A stretch of DNA of 64,000 bases from Nannobrachium achirus (taxonomy: Eukaryota > Chordata > Actinopteri > Myctophiformes > Myctophidae): contig OY997647.1 of assembly GCA_963921795.1 (NCBI GenBank), forward strand, positions 60,848,357 through 60,912,356. Direction: 5' to 3'. The notes below the pieces were generated by a model. That model made no database searches. It was not told the origin of the DNA and worked only from the letters and a program-made list of their open reading frames with translations. Below, one piece after another: positions 13,495 to 26,200 of the stretch. Made by a program: the position numbers and the translations under genes. The first letter of the stretch is position 1, and the number at the start of each line of letters is the position of its first letter.

Positions 13495-13697
13495 GGGCAC
13501 CAAAACCACCTGGGCACTAAATGAAAACTGGGCACCAATACCATATGGGCACTAATGAAAACTGGGCACCAAAACCATCTGGGCACTAAGGAAAACTGGG
13601 CGCCAATACCATCTGGGCACTAATGAAAACTGGGCACCAATACCATCTGGGCACTAGGGAAAAATGGGCACCAAAACCATGTGGGCACTAGGAAACT
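13495..13697 (+). repeat. 34-bp minisatellite, 6 units
   Basis: Six tandem units of the type GGGCACCAAAACCATCTGGG + CACTAATGAAAACT, with single-base variants between units. Confidence 0.9.
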
Positions 13698-13699
13698 AA

Positions 13700-15472
13700 T
13701 GATCTACTCCAATCAAAAAACCTGTGTTTGTCACCCAAAATATGGCTTAGGAACTGACTGCTCCTAAACCATTTTCTCCAGGCAGAATAACTTGTGCTCC
13801 AAACTGATATCCCACAATGGCTTTTATTTTTGCACCATGTGTAGACAACGTGAAAAACTGTCAAGGAACAAATATATAAAAATACCATAATGAATTTACA
13901 AACATATTAGGCTACTTATCAGACAAAACAATGCAAACCCCCAGTTATCAATAAAAGGCATACAATTAGATGTATGAAAAACATTAACTTTACAAAACAG
14001 TGAACCAACAACAAGATACAGAACAAACAATCAAAGTGACATACTGTGTGGCCTTCTGCACTGAATATTTAGTTAAGTTACTTTCTTCTTTCTCACCTTA
14101 TCCTTTTAGAGACCCTTGGCTCTGTCTTTCTTTGTATTATTAAGAGACTCTTCTCACTGAGACAGAGCTGCTCTCACAACACAACTGTGTGCATCTGTTC
14201 TTGTCCAGGTGCACCTCATATACTAGCCCTGATTGGCATCATGTGACCATCCATGCCTATACCATGGCACCAACCTGAACCAAACACCAGATGGCCTCAA
14301 CACAATATATGCCCCACAAAAATACACAAAATGTCACCCGAATTAACATAAATTCATCCTTCACATATTTCCAGCAGAAACAATAATAAAATAACATATT
14401 TACCTAGACACCCACAGTGTGGCCCACTGCTGGGACAGCTACAGCCATTGACAGTTTCACTTCATTCAAACATTTCTTCACTGTAAAACGTCACTTTAAA
14501 CACTCAGCTACACAATAACATTAGCGAAAATGAATGTACCATTTATAAAGACTGTTGTAATGAGGTAGGTCCATAGTTTGTTTACATTGTACTGAGAATA
14601 ATGAAAAGACTTTACTCGACATGACTTTTTCCAGAATCTGAGGAGAGCAGAAGTGGTACTTGATTATATGGGGACCCTAGAGAAACTGGGCTAAAACAAA
14701 GGTTCCGTCCTCACTGCTCCACAAAAATCATATGCCTATTCCTTACTTTGTTTTTGTTGGTGCAATATTAATTCACAGTATCACTGGTTGAGTTTGAACT
14801 TATTTTATAGCATGACATGTAAATATTATTGGAATTGAAAATTCCCAGATTTCTTTCACAACACATACATGGGGTCACACTCTCTTGGGGACGTGTGTGG
14901 GTTTGCCAGCTGCAGTATACAGCCTTGTGGAGAAATAGAAGGTTCATTCCCTAAATGCTATTAATCCACCATCACTCAATGTAAAAAAAGTATACTTTTC
15001 GTTGTTCCACAAACATCTTACAAAAGGTTACGTACTTACTGAATTCTGTCAGTCGATGTTTGATGTGGCATTCGTCTTATTTAGGACAGAAACCTTTAAA
15101 TAAGAATATTATAATGATTGGACTAAAACTGGATTTAGATATTCCTCTCCTCCTCATCTCTCACCAGTCACCAGGTGCTTATTTAACCACCTCTCATTTT
15201 TCCCTCTCTAAATCTCTTCTGTGAAATAATCAATCTACAAGCTCTATTATGAGTTATGACATTCCAAGAATATGTCTTCATGTGGTTAATTAATAAGTCT
15301 GACGAAAAGATTGAGATCTGCTTCCATCCACAGAAAATCTCTTCCATGACTCATCGGTTTTAGTGCATCCAATGCTCATAGTTTTATGTCACCATCTAGC
15401 CACTCCTCTAAATGAGAATAATAATAGTCTGGTTTTCAGTTTCAGTGCACCCTTCACAGAGATAAAGCAGTG

Positions 15473-15476
<4 letters not shown>
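13700..15476. other. Intergenic, no gene recognised
   Basis: No exon-like blocks or strong repeats are recognisable. A weak hairpin-arm remnant (ATCTACAAGCTC) lies at about 15233. Confidence 0.45.
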
Positions 15477-15650
<174 letters not shown>

Positions 15651-15940
15651 TGGTGAAATGAGCCTTATAGTGCATCAATATTCAATCTGAAGCCAGACAG
15701 ATCCAGTCATTGGGTTTCCAGAGGTCTGATTCAGTCCAGGCAGTCACACAATGCACTTGATGCAGTACAGTCGACTGCTCCGCCACTTGGTTCCATCAAG
15801 GACATTACATTAGCATTGATCGTCCACTCCATCTGGCATTAACAAAGCTAAGGATGGAGTTCAAGGGACCGAAAAAGCAGTAGGCTAATCTTCTGTTATG
15901 TTTTCATCACAAAAGTCTGCTTTTCTCCATTCCCCTGAAT

Positions 15941-16375
15941 CAGGGGTCTTCAACGTTTTCAGGCCAAGGACCCCTTAGTTGAGAGAGAGATGAAGCAGGG
16001 ACCCCCACAACCTGTTCATAGATTCCATATAGTTTCATTATTTGACAGCACAATCATCAGTGTATTTTGGATTCATGTCATTTGTGTTCTCAGATATTTA
16101 ACCACTTGAATCGTCACTACTTAATAAACTTGACCTCTCACTCTGTACTTAGTCTGCTCTTTTTCCCCTGCTCTTTTTACACCAAACCTCTGTCGAAAAT
16201 AGCAGATCTACAAGCTCACAATGCCTCGCAGCAAAATGAGCAAACGTTCTCAGAATATGAACACGAGGGTTCAAGTGGTTAAAGATGAAAAGTTTCTATC
16301 ACTCAAAGATTTGGAGGACCCCCTGTAGTAACTCTGAGGACCCCCTAGGAGTCTCCGGGACCCAAGACTGCCCTA
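15941..16375 (+). mobile_element. hAT MITE family A copy
   Basis: The left end CAGGGGTCTTCAACG and the body (GCCAAGGACCCCTTAGTTGA, TTAACCACTTGAA, TCTGCTCTTTTTCCCC) match 25621-26084 reversed. The right end is degenerate. Only the left hairpin arm is intact (16196-16220). It ends about 430 bp upstream of the TMEM42 start. Confidence 0.8.
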
Positions 16376-16807
16376 GATTATTTAAGGCCTCACCTCAAAT
16401 ACAAGTCAAGTAAAGGTTATCTACCAAAGTGGCCTATTGTGACTGACTTGAGACTCAAAGTAAAGTATACGTGAGTAACCATCTGTTCGTACTTTTAGTT
16501 TTTCCATTGTTATTTCTATATCCAATCTGGAAAGAAACTGTTTCCAAACTGCAGACAGACTTGTGGATAAGCGCCTCAATATTAATAGAACTACATGTCC
16601 CATAATGCTCAGTGGGGAAATACCCTGTCCAACCACTGCACACTTTGAGGCTGTCCAGCAGAGCGTGGTTTTGATTGGTGGTGGTGGTGTCACTGGTGTG
16701 ACTGCCACCGGACGGTTGTTGGTAGGAATCGCATCGCAGCAGAACAGAACGTGTTGGGTGACACACAGACAGGGCTGTTAGCAGAGATGTGATGATGATG
16801 GATTAGG

Positions 16808-19800
16808 ATGAACAAAGTGCCTCGGTTCACTGTCAACATGCTCCCCGGCGTCTTCTATGCCCTGCTGGCGGGCTTCCTGGGCGCCGTGGCGTCGTCTTCG
16901 GCCAAGCTGTCCCTCGGAGCGGACTACCTGAAGGGGGTTTGCGAGACCGGGCTCCGGACGTGGGGAGAGCAGCGGAAATTCAGACAGGCGGGCGAGACCA
17001 CGGCGTGTGACTGGGTGAGGCATCGCCGCAGTTAAACGGGGGCTCTGAATTATTTAAGAAAACGCCCAGGGATTCGAGTGGCTTTTGAATAATGTACTGC
17101 GTGTGTCAGACTGTCAGTGTAAAGTGCACCCTCCGCGGCAGTGGAGCCATTCCTCCTCACAAGTTACTGTGGGGCTTCTTTCAGCAAAGGCGCATCTCTC
17201 CTCCCTCCTGATTCCAGCTCTCAGCATCAGCACCCCAACAGTAGCATCACGGACGCAACGAAGTCACATAGCCTGCTACTGTATAGTAGCCTATAATGAT
17301 TGCATCACGACTTGTATTAGTGAGGATGTGTTGGTGTGAATAATAGCCTAAAATCATGTGCATTATTATTATTAGACAAAAATAGAAATATGGCTCAAGG
17401 CCAGTTTTGTGTTTAATAGGCTAGGTCTGATTTCTTGAATGACCTTCAAGCACGACACGTGCTGTGGACGCCGTTTGTGTTGTGGTCGGATTTTAGAATA
17501 CAATGCATGTACCTCCACGTCTATTTGAACACATTGACCATGCACCTCTTAGGCTAGCCTATCTACAGTATAGGCAGTAGGCACATAGCCTATTGCTATT
17601 GTCATCTTTAAAGTAAGAATGCCTTGCATGTGCTTAATTGTACAGTAACTCATCCTTTATCTGCATGAACAAAACAAGAATCTCAAATGATCACTTCATG
17701 ATATTAATGAAATGTAGCCTATGACAGGAATACAGCTATAGCCTGTTCATTATGTTTGTGATTATTTCAAAACTATATTGATTTAAGGATGGCAAAGTAA
17801 ATCAAAGCAACGCACCCCTAGACACCCACGAAACACTTTCATTCTGCAACAAATTCATTATTTCTAGAAAGCCATCTTGAAGATTTTATTAATGACACAC
17901 ACTCTTACTGTGTTGATTCTTATGACAAGACAGTTGAAGATATATCGATAGCTGGTTGTGATCGTGCCTTGGGGGACCAGGCAGTGACTAATCAATTATC
18001 ATGAGTGCTTGCATCCCTATATAATTATATTGTTATATAATCATCTAATCACAATTATTTGGAATAATCACAATTATTTTGTACAATCTTCATAATCATT
18101 GTTGAAAAAAATGTTCAAACACAAATAGGGGGAATAGCAGATCAGTCGTTTCTTTGTAAAGGCTATTTAAGTTATTTGTTATATCTGCCCTGTGCAACGT
18201 TTGTTTACAAAGCCTAAAAGCCAAACAGAAATTATATATTTTATGTCGCAATGTTAAATTTGAAAAACACAATGAAATTAATTAATCGCAATTATTCGTG
18301 CGACATCAAGTAAAATGTCACGACCAGGGGCGTCACAAGGGGGGGGGGGGGGGGGGGGGGGAGTGGGAGTGAGTTACTAGGACCCAAGGTGGAGGGGCCT
18401 TAATTATTTTATATTTTGGCTATTGAAAAATAGCAGCATTGCGAGCTTGTAGATCTGCTATTTTTGAAAAGTCGTGAAAATGTGTCAAAATAAAGAAACC
18501 TTAGAAGGATTTGAAATATTCAAAGACTTGCACCCATTTTTTTTTTAAATTCAAAAATAGCAGATCTACAAGCTCGCAGCGCGGCACTTGGTGCCACGTG
18601 TGAGCTTGTATATCTGCTACAGAATTTGGTGCGACACGGCTGCAGGCCTGACTGCGTCCCTGTTCTTTTCCAGCTCCACATCCCGCTGAGGCTGCTGTGT
18701 GGCGGCCTGCTCTTCACCTGCAACGCTGTGATGTGGACCTTCCTCGCCAAAGCTCTCAGGTACTCCTCTTCCTCCACCCGAGCCACTGTGACCACCACCG
18801 CCTCCAACTTCGTCTCCTCCGTAAGTAAACACCTCCCTGTCTGTTTGTTATTTAGTCAGAGGAGAGTAAGTAGTAGGTTTAGTCAACTTTATTTATAAGA
18901 ATGTGTTAAACAGTGGTAGACAGGAAGACACAAGTTAAACAGTGCATAAATAGTTATGCTAAAGAATAAAGAGTTTAAAGGAGTAGTTCACCCCCAAAAT
19001 GACCTTTTTTCTATTGATTACTCACGCCATGGAGACTTGAGTTCGATAAATTATGTTTTGAATTTGTCGCATTCCTTAGACAAAAATGTGATTATAGTAC
19101 ATTTACCGGATTATAGTACATTCCGGATGGAATGCAACAAAAAACTAAATATATGATTGAGCTCAAGTCTCCATGGCATGAGTAATCAATAGAAAAAAAG
19201 TCATTTTGGGGGTGAACTACTCCTTCAAACAAAACAACATAATACAATATAAAAACATTAAATACTGCACAGATGGCAAAACAACTGGGTTTTTAACAAC
19301 TTGTCAAAACAATACACTGACACTGACTCTGCGTTTTATATGACTGTGAGAGAGTGGGAGCTACACTGTACCACTGCAAAGACACGGTCACCCTTAGCAT
19401 TTAGCCTAGTTTTCAGGACAGCCAGTAGGCCTCGTTCAGAAGACCTGAGAGATCTCACATTGTCAAGGTGATGCAGTCATTCGCAAAGGTAAATTGAGGC
19501 CAGCCCGTGTAGTGCTCTATTCAGAGGATTTTTAAATCAGTTCAACCTTTCAATGGGTGACCATTGTAGGAAGAGCAACACTGCGTAGGAGAGACAGACA
19601 GCAGGAAAGCTGAATGGAAGACAGCGCTGGAGAGACAGACAGTGGGGAAGCTGAGAGAGAAACATTGTAGCAAAGACACGCTGTAGGAAAGCTGAGAGGG
19701 AGACAGTGTGATGGAGACAGACAGTAGAACACTGCAAGACAGTGTAGGAGAGACAGACAATAGATACAGGGTAGAAGAGAAGATACAGACAGCAGGGAAG

Positions 19801-20480
19801 CTGAGAGGGAGACAGTTAGGGCTGTCACAATTATTACATAATCGTCTAATCGCAATTATTTGACCTAATCGTGATTATTTCTCATAATCGTCATAATCAT
19901 TTCCATGCTGAAAAATGTTCATATATTGTTTTAGAAGTCAAAAATAGTGGAAATAGCAGATCTACAAGCTCACAACGCGTCGCATCGCGACACGTTGTGA
20001 GCTTGTAGATCGGCTATTTCCACTATGAATGTTCTTTTTTAAGTATAAAGTTGTCAGTAATTTCTTTGTATATTTAGGTTATGTGTCATATCTACCATGT
20101 GCAACTTCTAAGCCTAAAAGCCAAACAGAAATGTTATTGTCAACGTCAAAAAAACAATTAAATCGTTAATCGCAATTATTTGAGTGACAATTAATCGTCA
20201 TGTAAAATGTCATAATCGTGACAGCCCTAGAGATACAGTGTTGGAGGATGTCTTCGGGTGATGTGTTATACAGTAACTATGTTCCCATCTGTGTGATGAT
20301 GTTTGTATAATTGTATAAAATGTGTTCCCTCAGGCGTTCCTGGGCCAGTTGATCTTCGGGGAGCCCCAGATCACACTGTGGTGGGTGGGGATCTCCCTGA
20401 CCTTCTCCGGGCTGCTGGTCCTGCAGAGGTCCTCGCCGCAGGACGGACAACAAACTGCCGTGATGAAGAAGGAGGAGTGA
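16808..20480 (+). CDS. TMEM42: Transmembrane protein 42 (3 coding exons)
   Basis: Coding exons are 16808-17014, 18674-18820 and 20334-20480. All junctions are phase 0 with GT/AG borders (GG|gtgagg, ttccag|CTC, TCC|gtaagt, cctcag|GCG). The product is 166 aa, against 159 in human. An in-frame TGA at 16796-16798 supports the chosen ATG. The protein has four hydrophobic segments: LPGVFYALLAGFLGAVA near the start, LRLLCGGLLFTCNAVMWTF in exon 2, the exon 2/3 junction reading SSAFLGQLIFGE, and ITLWWVGISLTFSGLLVL near the end. The SSAFLG...FGE.Q..LWW.G core is diagnostic of TMEM42, a small multispanning protein related to the EamA/DMT transporter fold whose substrate is unknown. Intron 2 holds a TTAA-flanked MITE and a MITE with the hairpin cassette. 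Identification is by family recall and is firm; function is not known. Confidence 0.93.
17990..18316. mobile_element. Degenerate TAGGGCTGTCA MITE in TMEM42 intron 1
   Basis: TAATCACAATTATTTGGAATA repeats, AAAAGCCAAACAGAAAT and TTAATCGCAATTATTCGTG match the family interior. Termini and hairpin are mostly lost. A run of about 21 G follows at 18341-18361. Confidence 0.6.
18551..18621. repeat. Hairpin cassette just upstream of TMEM42 exon 2
   Basis: Arms AGATCTACAAGCTCG and GTGAGCTTGTATATC bracket a GC-rich loop. A shorter folded copy lies at 18424-18467. The cassette is 53 bp from the exon 2 acceptor. Confidence 0.85.
18975..19228. mobile_element. TTAA MITE, AGGAGTAGTTCACCC family, in TMEM42 intron 2
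   Basis: Inverted ends TTAAAGGAGTAGTTCACCCC and GGGGTGAACTACTCCTT contain CTATTGATTACTCA.GCCATG and its complement. Copies also lie at 21666-21987 and 60087-60714. Confidence 0.8.
19817..20229. mobile_element. TAGGGCTGTCA MITE with central hairpin cassette (TMEM42 intron 2)
   Basis: Ends TAGGGCTGTCACAATTAT and ATAATCGTGACAGCCCTA are inverted, with many TAATCGCAATTATTTGA motifs. The hairpin cassette sits at the centre (19944-20025), extended by GTGGAAATAGC/GCTATTTCCAC. It ends about 100 bp upstream of exon 3. Confidence 0.8.
19944..20025. repeat. Hairpin cassette (best example)
   Basis: Left arm GTGGAAATAGC + GATCTACAAGCTCAC + AACGCGTCGC and right arm GTTGTGAGCTTGTAGATC + GGCTATTTCCAC fold into an almost perfect stem of over 30 bp with a small loop. 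Confidence 0.9.
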
Positions 20481-20589
20481 TGGATTTCCGAAAGCATCTG
20501 AAATCATCTTTGTGTTTTTTGGGGGGGAAACAGATTATCTGGGTTCAAACGGGGCCTCTGGGATCAATGGGGCTGATGGGTTCAGATGG

Positions 20590-20905
20590 GACATCTGGGT
20601 GGTGTAGGGGTAAAACACTCACCACTGCAGACAAACAGGTTTGATTTCTGGCTTGGCTTGCAAACGCAATTTTCACGGGTGGGGTTTGTGTGCTTGTTGC
20701 TGCACCAGTGACTCCTACTGGTTGGTCCGGGCGCCTGTTGGCAGGGACTGGGAGGGAGGTGGAAGGTAATGGGACCCTTCATACACCTTATGCTTTCCCC
20801 ATGAAAAAGAATTGTCTGGTGACTCCATGTGTGTTACAGGAGGAGGATGTCTACAGGCGCCCCGGACCAACAGTAGGAGTTGGCTGGACTTCAGTGTGAG
20901 GGAGG
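20590..20905 (+). mobile_element. SINE-like sequence in TMEM42 3' flank
   Basis: It starts GGTGTAGGGGTAAAACACTC with a tRNA-like GTTTGATTTCTGGC. Inside are two facing blocks, GTTGGTCCGGGCGCCTGT near 20720 and its near complement at 20855-20875. A related start (GGTGGCACAGGGGTAAAG) occurs at 25385. The family is not known to me. Confidence 0.4.
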
Positions 20906-20933
20906 GAAACGGCAGTGGCTAAATCAGGGAGAA

Positions 20934-20939
20934 AATAAA
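20934..20939 (+). terminator. Possible TMEM42 polyadenylation signal
   Basis: AATAAA about 450 bp after the stop, beyond a SINE-like insertion. No transcript evidence. Confidence 0.35.
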
Positions 20940-21665
20940 AAGAATGTTTAAAAAGGACAAAATGGAAATGCAAAGATGATCTCAGAATCAAAATCTTTTT
21001 GGGGAATTGTATTTTTGAACTTAGTCAGTCTGCTTCAGCACAACTCATCTGTCTAGAGAGAGAAATGAGAGAGAGACCGAGAAAGTGAGAGGGAGAACGA
21101 TACAAAGGAAGGGAAGCCGGAAGTAGGAAAAAGCAATGATGACGAAACAGGAAGTGAAAAGAGTTCAGGTTCAAGACTTTTTTTTTTATGAAATGCACAC
21201 AGCAATACAGTCAACCAGTAGCAGTCAACTGTTCCTCAACAATGCAAACAGAAAGAATGATGTAAGAAATATGATGAAATGGTCAAGTCAAAGAATGATA
21301 AGGAGGGAGAAAGAAAGAAATAACTACAGAGAGAAACAGACGCAATACATTAAGCAAAAAGTTGGGGGACAAAGAACCAGCAGAATTTTATGAGCAAATG
21401 AGTGTCTTGGTGTAAAGACAGTCTAAGTTGAACTAGAGTCAAATTGTAGCCAGTTGTGATTTCTAAACAAGCAGGTTAAGAATATGGCATCTCTGCAATG
21501 TGCATGATTTAACCCTAAATAAGCCTACAAAATATGCATTGCAGCTGTCAGTTCACCAAAGCTTTATTTTGACTCTTGCATTTCCAACGGAAAAGTCCCT
21601 CACATTCACTGTAAACATTGTGCACAAACACTGCATTATGTGCATGCCCACAGGTGACTTAACAG

Positions 21666-21987
21666 TTAAAGGAGTAGTTCACCCCCAAAATGACTTTTTT
21701 TCTATTGATTACTCATGCCATGGAGAGTAGAGTTCAATAATATTTTTTGGTTTTTGTCACATTCCTTAGACAAAAATTTAATTTGAGTAAATTTACCCCC
21801 ATTGATTCCAGATGGTGACCCGTTTCGAAACAGGTCACCATCCGAAATGAATGGGGGTAAATGTATTGTTATCACATTTATGTCTTAGGAATGTGACAAA
21901 AAACTAAAAATATTATTGAACTCTACTCTCCATGGCATGAGTAATCAATAGAAAAAAAGTCATTTTGGGGGTGAACTACTCCTTTAA
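21666..21987. mobile_element. TTAA MITE, AGGAGTAGTTCACCC family, complete copy
   Basis: 322 bp bounded by TTAA on both sides. The arms are long inverted repeats and the centre is a second palindrome (GGTGACCCGTTTCGAAACAG with its complement). Confidence 0.85.
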
Positions 21988-22190
21988 CTATTACAAATAA
22001 CATAATGCGGTGCACTCACATTGTACCGAGTAATGGATCATAGCAGTGTAGGGCTGAATCCTCATCCTTGATGAAAAAATACTGGCTGAGGCTGACATGA
22101 CTTAGAAGAGCTTCTGTCTCATGACAGGTGGATGCATGTTCCCTACCAAGGCCTGATCCCAAATAAATCACACCAAAGCATCTACTACAC

Positions 22191-22382
22191 CAGTGGTTCT
22201 CAAAGTGGATTCCAGGGACTCTGTGGATTCCTTTAGGGGGGGTCTATATTGACCCATACAAGTCTGTAACTCGGACAGTGTACAAATGGAACCAAATGGA
22301 CCCTAACGGGTCCATTTGGTTCCATTTGTACACTGCCAGAGTTAAGGGGAGACCTTGAAATGTGAAAGTTTGAGAAACACTC
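22191..22382. mobile_element. Small hAT MITE with central palindrome
   Basis: The ends CAGTGGTTCTCAAA and TTTGAGAAACACT are inverted, with TACTACAC and TATTACAC flanks. The centre (about 22278-22332) is a near-perfect palindrome around GGTCCATTTGGTTCC and its complement; the same phrase recurs at 35831 and in altered form at 55436. Confidence 0.7.
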
Positions 22383-25016
22383 TATTACACCATCCCATCA
22401 GCTGCTTCATTTGATCCAAAGGGTGACGACTTTGACATAATTTGTGTGGCTAAACTTGGACTCAAGCGTCAGGGCAAAACCACCTGGCCCCGTGATAGGC
22501 ATGCCCACAACATTTGCATTCACAGTCACACCCACCCCCAGTTTGTGAGGAAGATCGTGGTGTAAATGAACATCCTCTGTGCATCTTGCCCTCATCTCGT
22601 GGGGTTGCCGAGACATCCGGCTGCACTAAATACTTCCCTCCTCGTCCTCAGATCCCATTAATGGCACAACATTGTACTTCCATCATATCCCATATCCCAT
22701 AACACTGTGATATTGTGCTTAACTGGGGCGTTATTGATAATGGCAATACATGTTATGGAATGTGACATTTTGCTGTTGTAATGATACATATCAACATCAC
22801 AATATGCATGCAAGCCAGCAATGGTAGCTATTATATCTGTAGCTTGTGTGCAGCAACGACCTGTTAGTCCAACAGCGACAACGCGCACACTATGGAATCA
22901 AACTCCTGTAGACCGTAGGGTTTCTATGATGTGATTTATATTATATACATCCCTGTTAAATGTGATTACAGTGACAAATGTGATTATACAGTTATCCACC
23001 ATATTACAGGATGACTGAGTGGTGTTTGACTCTATAGCTTTTTCAACACAATATATGTTTATGAATTAACCATTCATGCATAATGTTGTGTCACACAAAT
23101 TTGTTTTGTCACCAACTGGACAAAACATGTTGAAAATGGCATGTCCTCTTAAGCCCTATGTTATACTCCCGTCGTGCAGTGGTGTCACTTGGTGAAAAAG
23201 GGTGACCTACAAGCTCACAACATGCTCACATGTTAGCTTGTATATCGGCATTTCTTTCTCAAGCAACACTGTAAATGAAGCATAGAGGACTTGCCTATTT
23301 TTGAGAATTTGTGCCTATTATGACATCCCCAAAATAGGGACCCCAGGTTTAATGTGTGGGGCTACAACTGCAGGTCTAACGCTCTGATCTTTGACACGCA
23401 GTCGCTTTCTGAAACTCTTTGACGGTGTACTTGCAGAAGTCGAAATGGTCAGATGTGTTTGATTATGTTCTTGTACATCACTATCCATCCGTCAGTCAGT
23501 CAGTAGTGGTGTCTCTTAACTTTTGGTGCCTACATTCAGAGATGGTCAGTATTTGAAATATATGTATTTGAAATACGTATTTTAAATACTTTTCTGTATT
23601 TTGAAATACTATTTGAAATACTTTTTTTGTATTTTGAAAGCCAAAAAAGTGTTTGAAATACCTATTTCATAATACAAAAAAAGGATTTCAAATACATATT
23701 TCAAATACATGTATTTCATATACTGCCCATCTCTGCCTACATTTCTCATGCTAATGTGTCAGTTTGACATGAGGACAAACCATCTTCCTGTGAACTCGCA
23801 CACAATAACATTAGACACTTATAAATGTGTTATAAAGTAATAGGGTATTGGTAACTACTATTTGTTGTGTTTTTCTGATCCCTGTTAGTTATTTCCAGTT
23901 TCTGACATATTCCTTCTTGGGTCCACAAGTAACTTTAACAATATTACAATGCTAGATATAAAGTACAGATGGCAAATGATAAGGCATAAGTGACTTAATA
24001 CTGCTTGTTGGTAGCTTTACAGGGTGCTCAAACTTTAACTAAGTTAATGTGCAGCAGTGCAATTACTGCAATATAAAGGAGAGCTAGTTTCATTAATACA
24101 CTATGACCTAATGTAACTTCAGAGAATTACAGTTTAATTCACAAAACTGCACTAAGCGTCCTTAAAACGTAACTATATATCTTAGTTCACTCTTAAGTAT
24201 CCTAGAGTTGTTTTATTTGCAGATTAATAAGAATTAAGAATCATAAGAATAATTAGGTATTTTTGCTTGGGTTGTATAGGTCCTCACACCCATAACTGAG
24301 TACAAATTAGTTGTCTTCTCTCCCAGGACATTTTACTGATGTTCTGTTATATAATTCATCAATGTGAACTTCAAATTCTTGACTAGTGGCAGTAAAACCA
24401 ATGCCAGACTAAGTACAACGTCCCCCAAGGGAGTTAGATATAGGTCAGATACTATGTTTGATAAAAGACCACTTTGATGTGAGAAAGAGGATTTGTAAAA
24501 GTGTAAATAGTTTATATTCATAGAAAAGGTTTTAAGGACACATACTGTAAAATGTAATGCAAGATAAAACGCAATGTTAAATAATGATTAAATAAAACCT
24601 CTCATCTGACGATTGTGATTATTATTTTCTTGTCAAAATGTCTCAGCTGTGATCATCATTTCCTTACAGGCACAGGGGAACAGACACAATTATTAAAAGT
24701 TACAGTAAGGAATGTAGATTTTACAAACATGTTCCATTTTTGTAATATTATTTAGATATGTGTTTAAAATAATACATTCCATAGAGCGTGTGTATTTGCA
24801 CTCTTAAAAATCAAACCTCGGTTCGAAGTGAAGCGGTGAACTGTTATTCTATGTGTTCTAGAACTCTATGATCTGTACATTCTTTATATTCTGAATGAAT
24901 GATTTTATCTGGAGGGCCGAATTGTCATGTGAAGCTTGACCAATCCTCAAAGTATCCAATCATCAGACCGGGACGGACACTACACACATATTCTGGACGT
25001 ACGGGACAGATAAAAC
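22383..25016. other. Intergenic, TMEM42-ZDHHC3 interval
   Basis: Holds a decayed hairpin (23205-23253) and the hAT MITE at 23537-23735. No transglutaminase exon was seen here or in the rest of the interval. Confidence 0.5.
23537..23735. mobile_element. 199-bp hAT MITE rich in TATTTGAAATA
   Basis: The inverted ends CAGAGATGGTCAGTA and TACTGCCCATCTCTG are flanked by an exact 8-bp duplication CCTACATT (23529-23536 and 23736-23743). The inside is an imperfect palindrome of repeated ATTTGAAATAC units. Confidence 0.9.
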
Positions 25017-25330
25017 CTGTTCATTCTGGACTGAAATGACCATATATGGACATGAGGTGACAGACATTTTGTTTTTGAAAAAATCTGTTCATTCTGTACT
25101 GAAATGACCATATATGGACATGGGACACACATTTTGTTTTTGAAAAAACCTGTTTATTCTGGACTGAAATGACCATATATGGACATGGGACACACACATT
25201 TTGTATTTGAAAAAACCTGTTTATTCTGGACTGAAATGACCATATATGGACATGGGACACACATTTTGTATTTGAAAAAACCTGTTTATTCTGGACTGAA
25301 ATGACCATATATGGACATGGGACACACAAA
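25017..25330 (+). repeat. 65-68-bp minisatellite, 5 units, each with CCATATATGG
   Basis: Five tandem units (ATTCTGGACTGAAATGA, CCATATATGGACATG, ACATTTTGT, TTTGAAAAAA). CCATATATGG occurs at 25040, 25108, 25173, 25240 and 25305. Confidence 0.9.
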
Positions 25331-25620
25331 GCCACTCATTGGAAGCGGCTTTCACCGATAAGACAAGAGCCTTGGGGCACTTGGGTGGCACAGGGGTAAA
25401 GTTCCTTCCCACCTCCACACAGCATCTGACTTGGTTGGGTGGCTCAACAAAGACAATTGGCTGCGTTCCAGGGTGTGAAGCACATGCTGGGAACCCCACT
25501 CTGGCCTGGTAGCCTACGCTGTGATAATGAGAGTAGTACTTCATATAATTAATGGCGCTGGCGTGATGTTCGCCTTGAGCTGGCTTCCATCCTCTACCCA
25601 CTCACTGTAAGCCATTAGAC

Positions 25621-26084
25621 CAGGGGTCTTCAACAGGGGGTCCGGGACCCCTAGGGGGTCCCCAGAGTTACTACAGGGGGTCCTCCAAATCTTTGAGTGA
25701 TAGAAACATTTTTTTTCTCCTTTTTTTATATTAACCACTTGAACCCTAGTGTCCATATTCTGAGAACTTTAGCCAAAAATAGCAGATCTACAAGCTCACA
25801 GCGAGGCGTTGTGAGCTTGTAGATCGGCTATTTTCGGCAAAGAGCCTTGGTGTAGAGGTGAAAAAGAGCAGACTAAGTACAGAGTAAAAGGTCAAGTTTA
25901 TTAAGTATTGACGGTTCAAGTGGTTAAATATCTGAAAACACATTGACATGAATCCAAAAATACACTGATGATTGTGCTGTCAAACAATGAAACTATATGG
26001 AATCTATGGACAGGTTGTGGGGGTCCCTGCTTCATCTCTCTCTCAACTAAGGGGTCCTTGGCCTGAAAACGTTGAAGACCCCTG
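25621..26084 (-). mobile_element. Complete hAT MITE (family A) with hairpin cassette
   Basis: It has perfect 14-bp terminal inverted repeats CAGGGGTCTTCAAC and GTTGAAGACCCCTG and a perfect 8-bp target duplication CATTAGAC (25613-25620 and 26085-26092), typical of hAT elements. Length is 464 bp with no coding capacity. The hairpin cassette lies inside at about 25771-25838. Orientation is opposite to the other copies here. Confidence 0.9.
25771..25838. repeat. Hairpin cassette in hAT family A
   Basis: Arms GATCTACAAGCTCAC and GTGAGCTTGTAGATC extend outward through CAAAAATAGC/GCTATTTTCGG. Confidence 0.9.
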
Positions 26085-26133
26085 CATTAGACCAATCCTT
26101 CCCTTGTCCATGCCTGATTCACTTTGTTGTATG

Positions 26134-26200
26134 CTGTCCCACGCTGAAAATAGTAGATCTACAAGTTTGCTTATAGATCTGCCATTTTCAGTGTGGGACA
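26134..26200. repeat. Hairpin cassette variant with long outer stem
   Basis: TGTCCCACGCTGAAAATAG pairs with its complement at the right; the inner arms AGATCT are short and the loop is ACAAGTTTGCTTAT. Confidence 0.8.

Noticed and set aside
25021..25335. 104-codon minus-strand reading with a repeated HVHIWSFQ peptide
   Set aside because: It is a translation of the 65-68-bp minisatellite.
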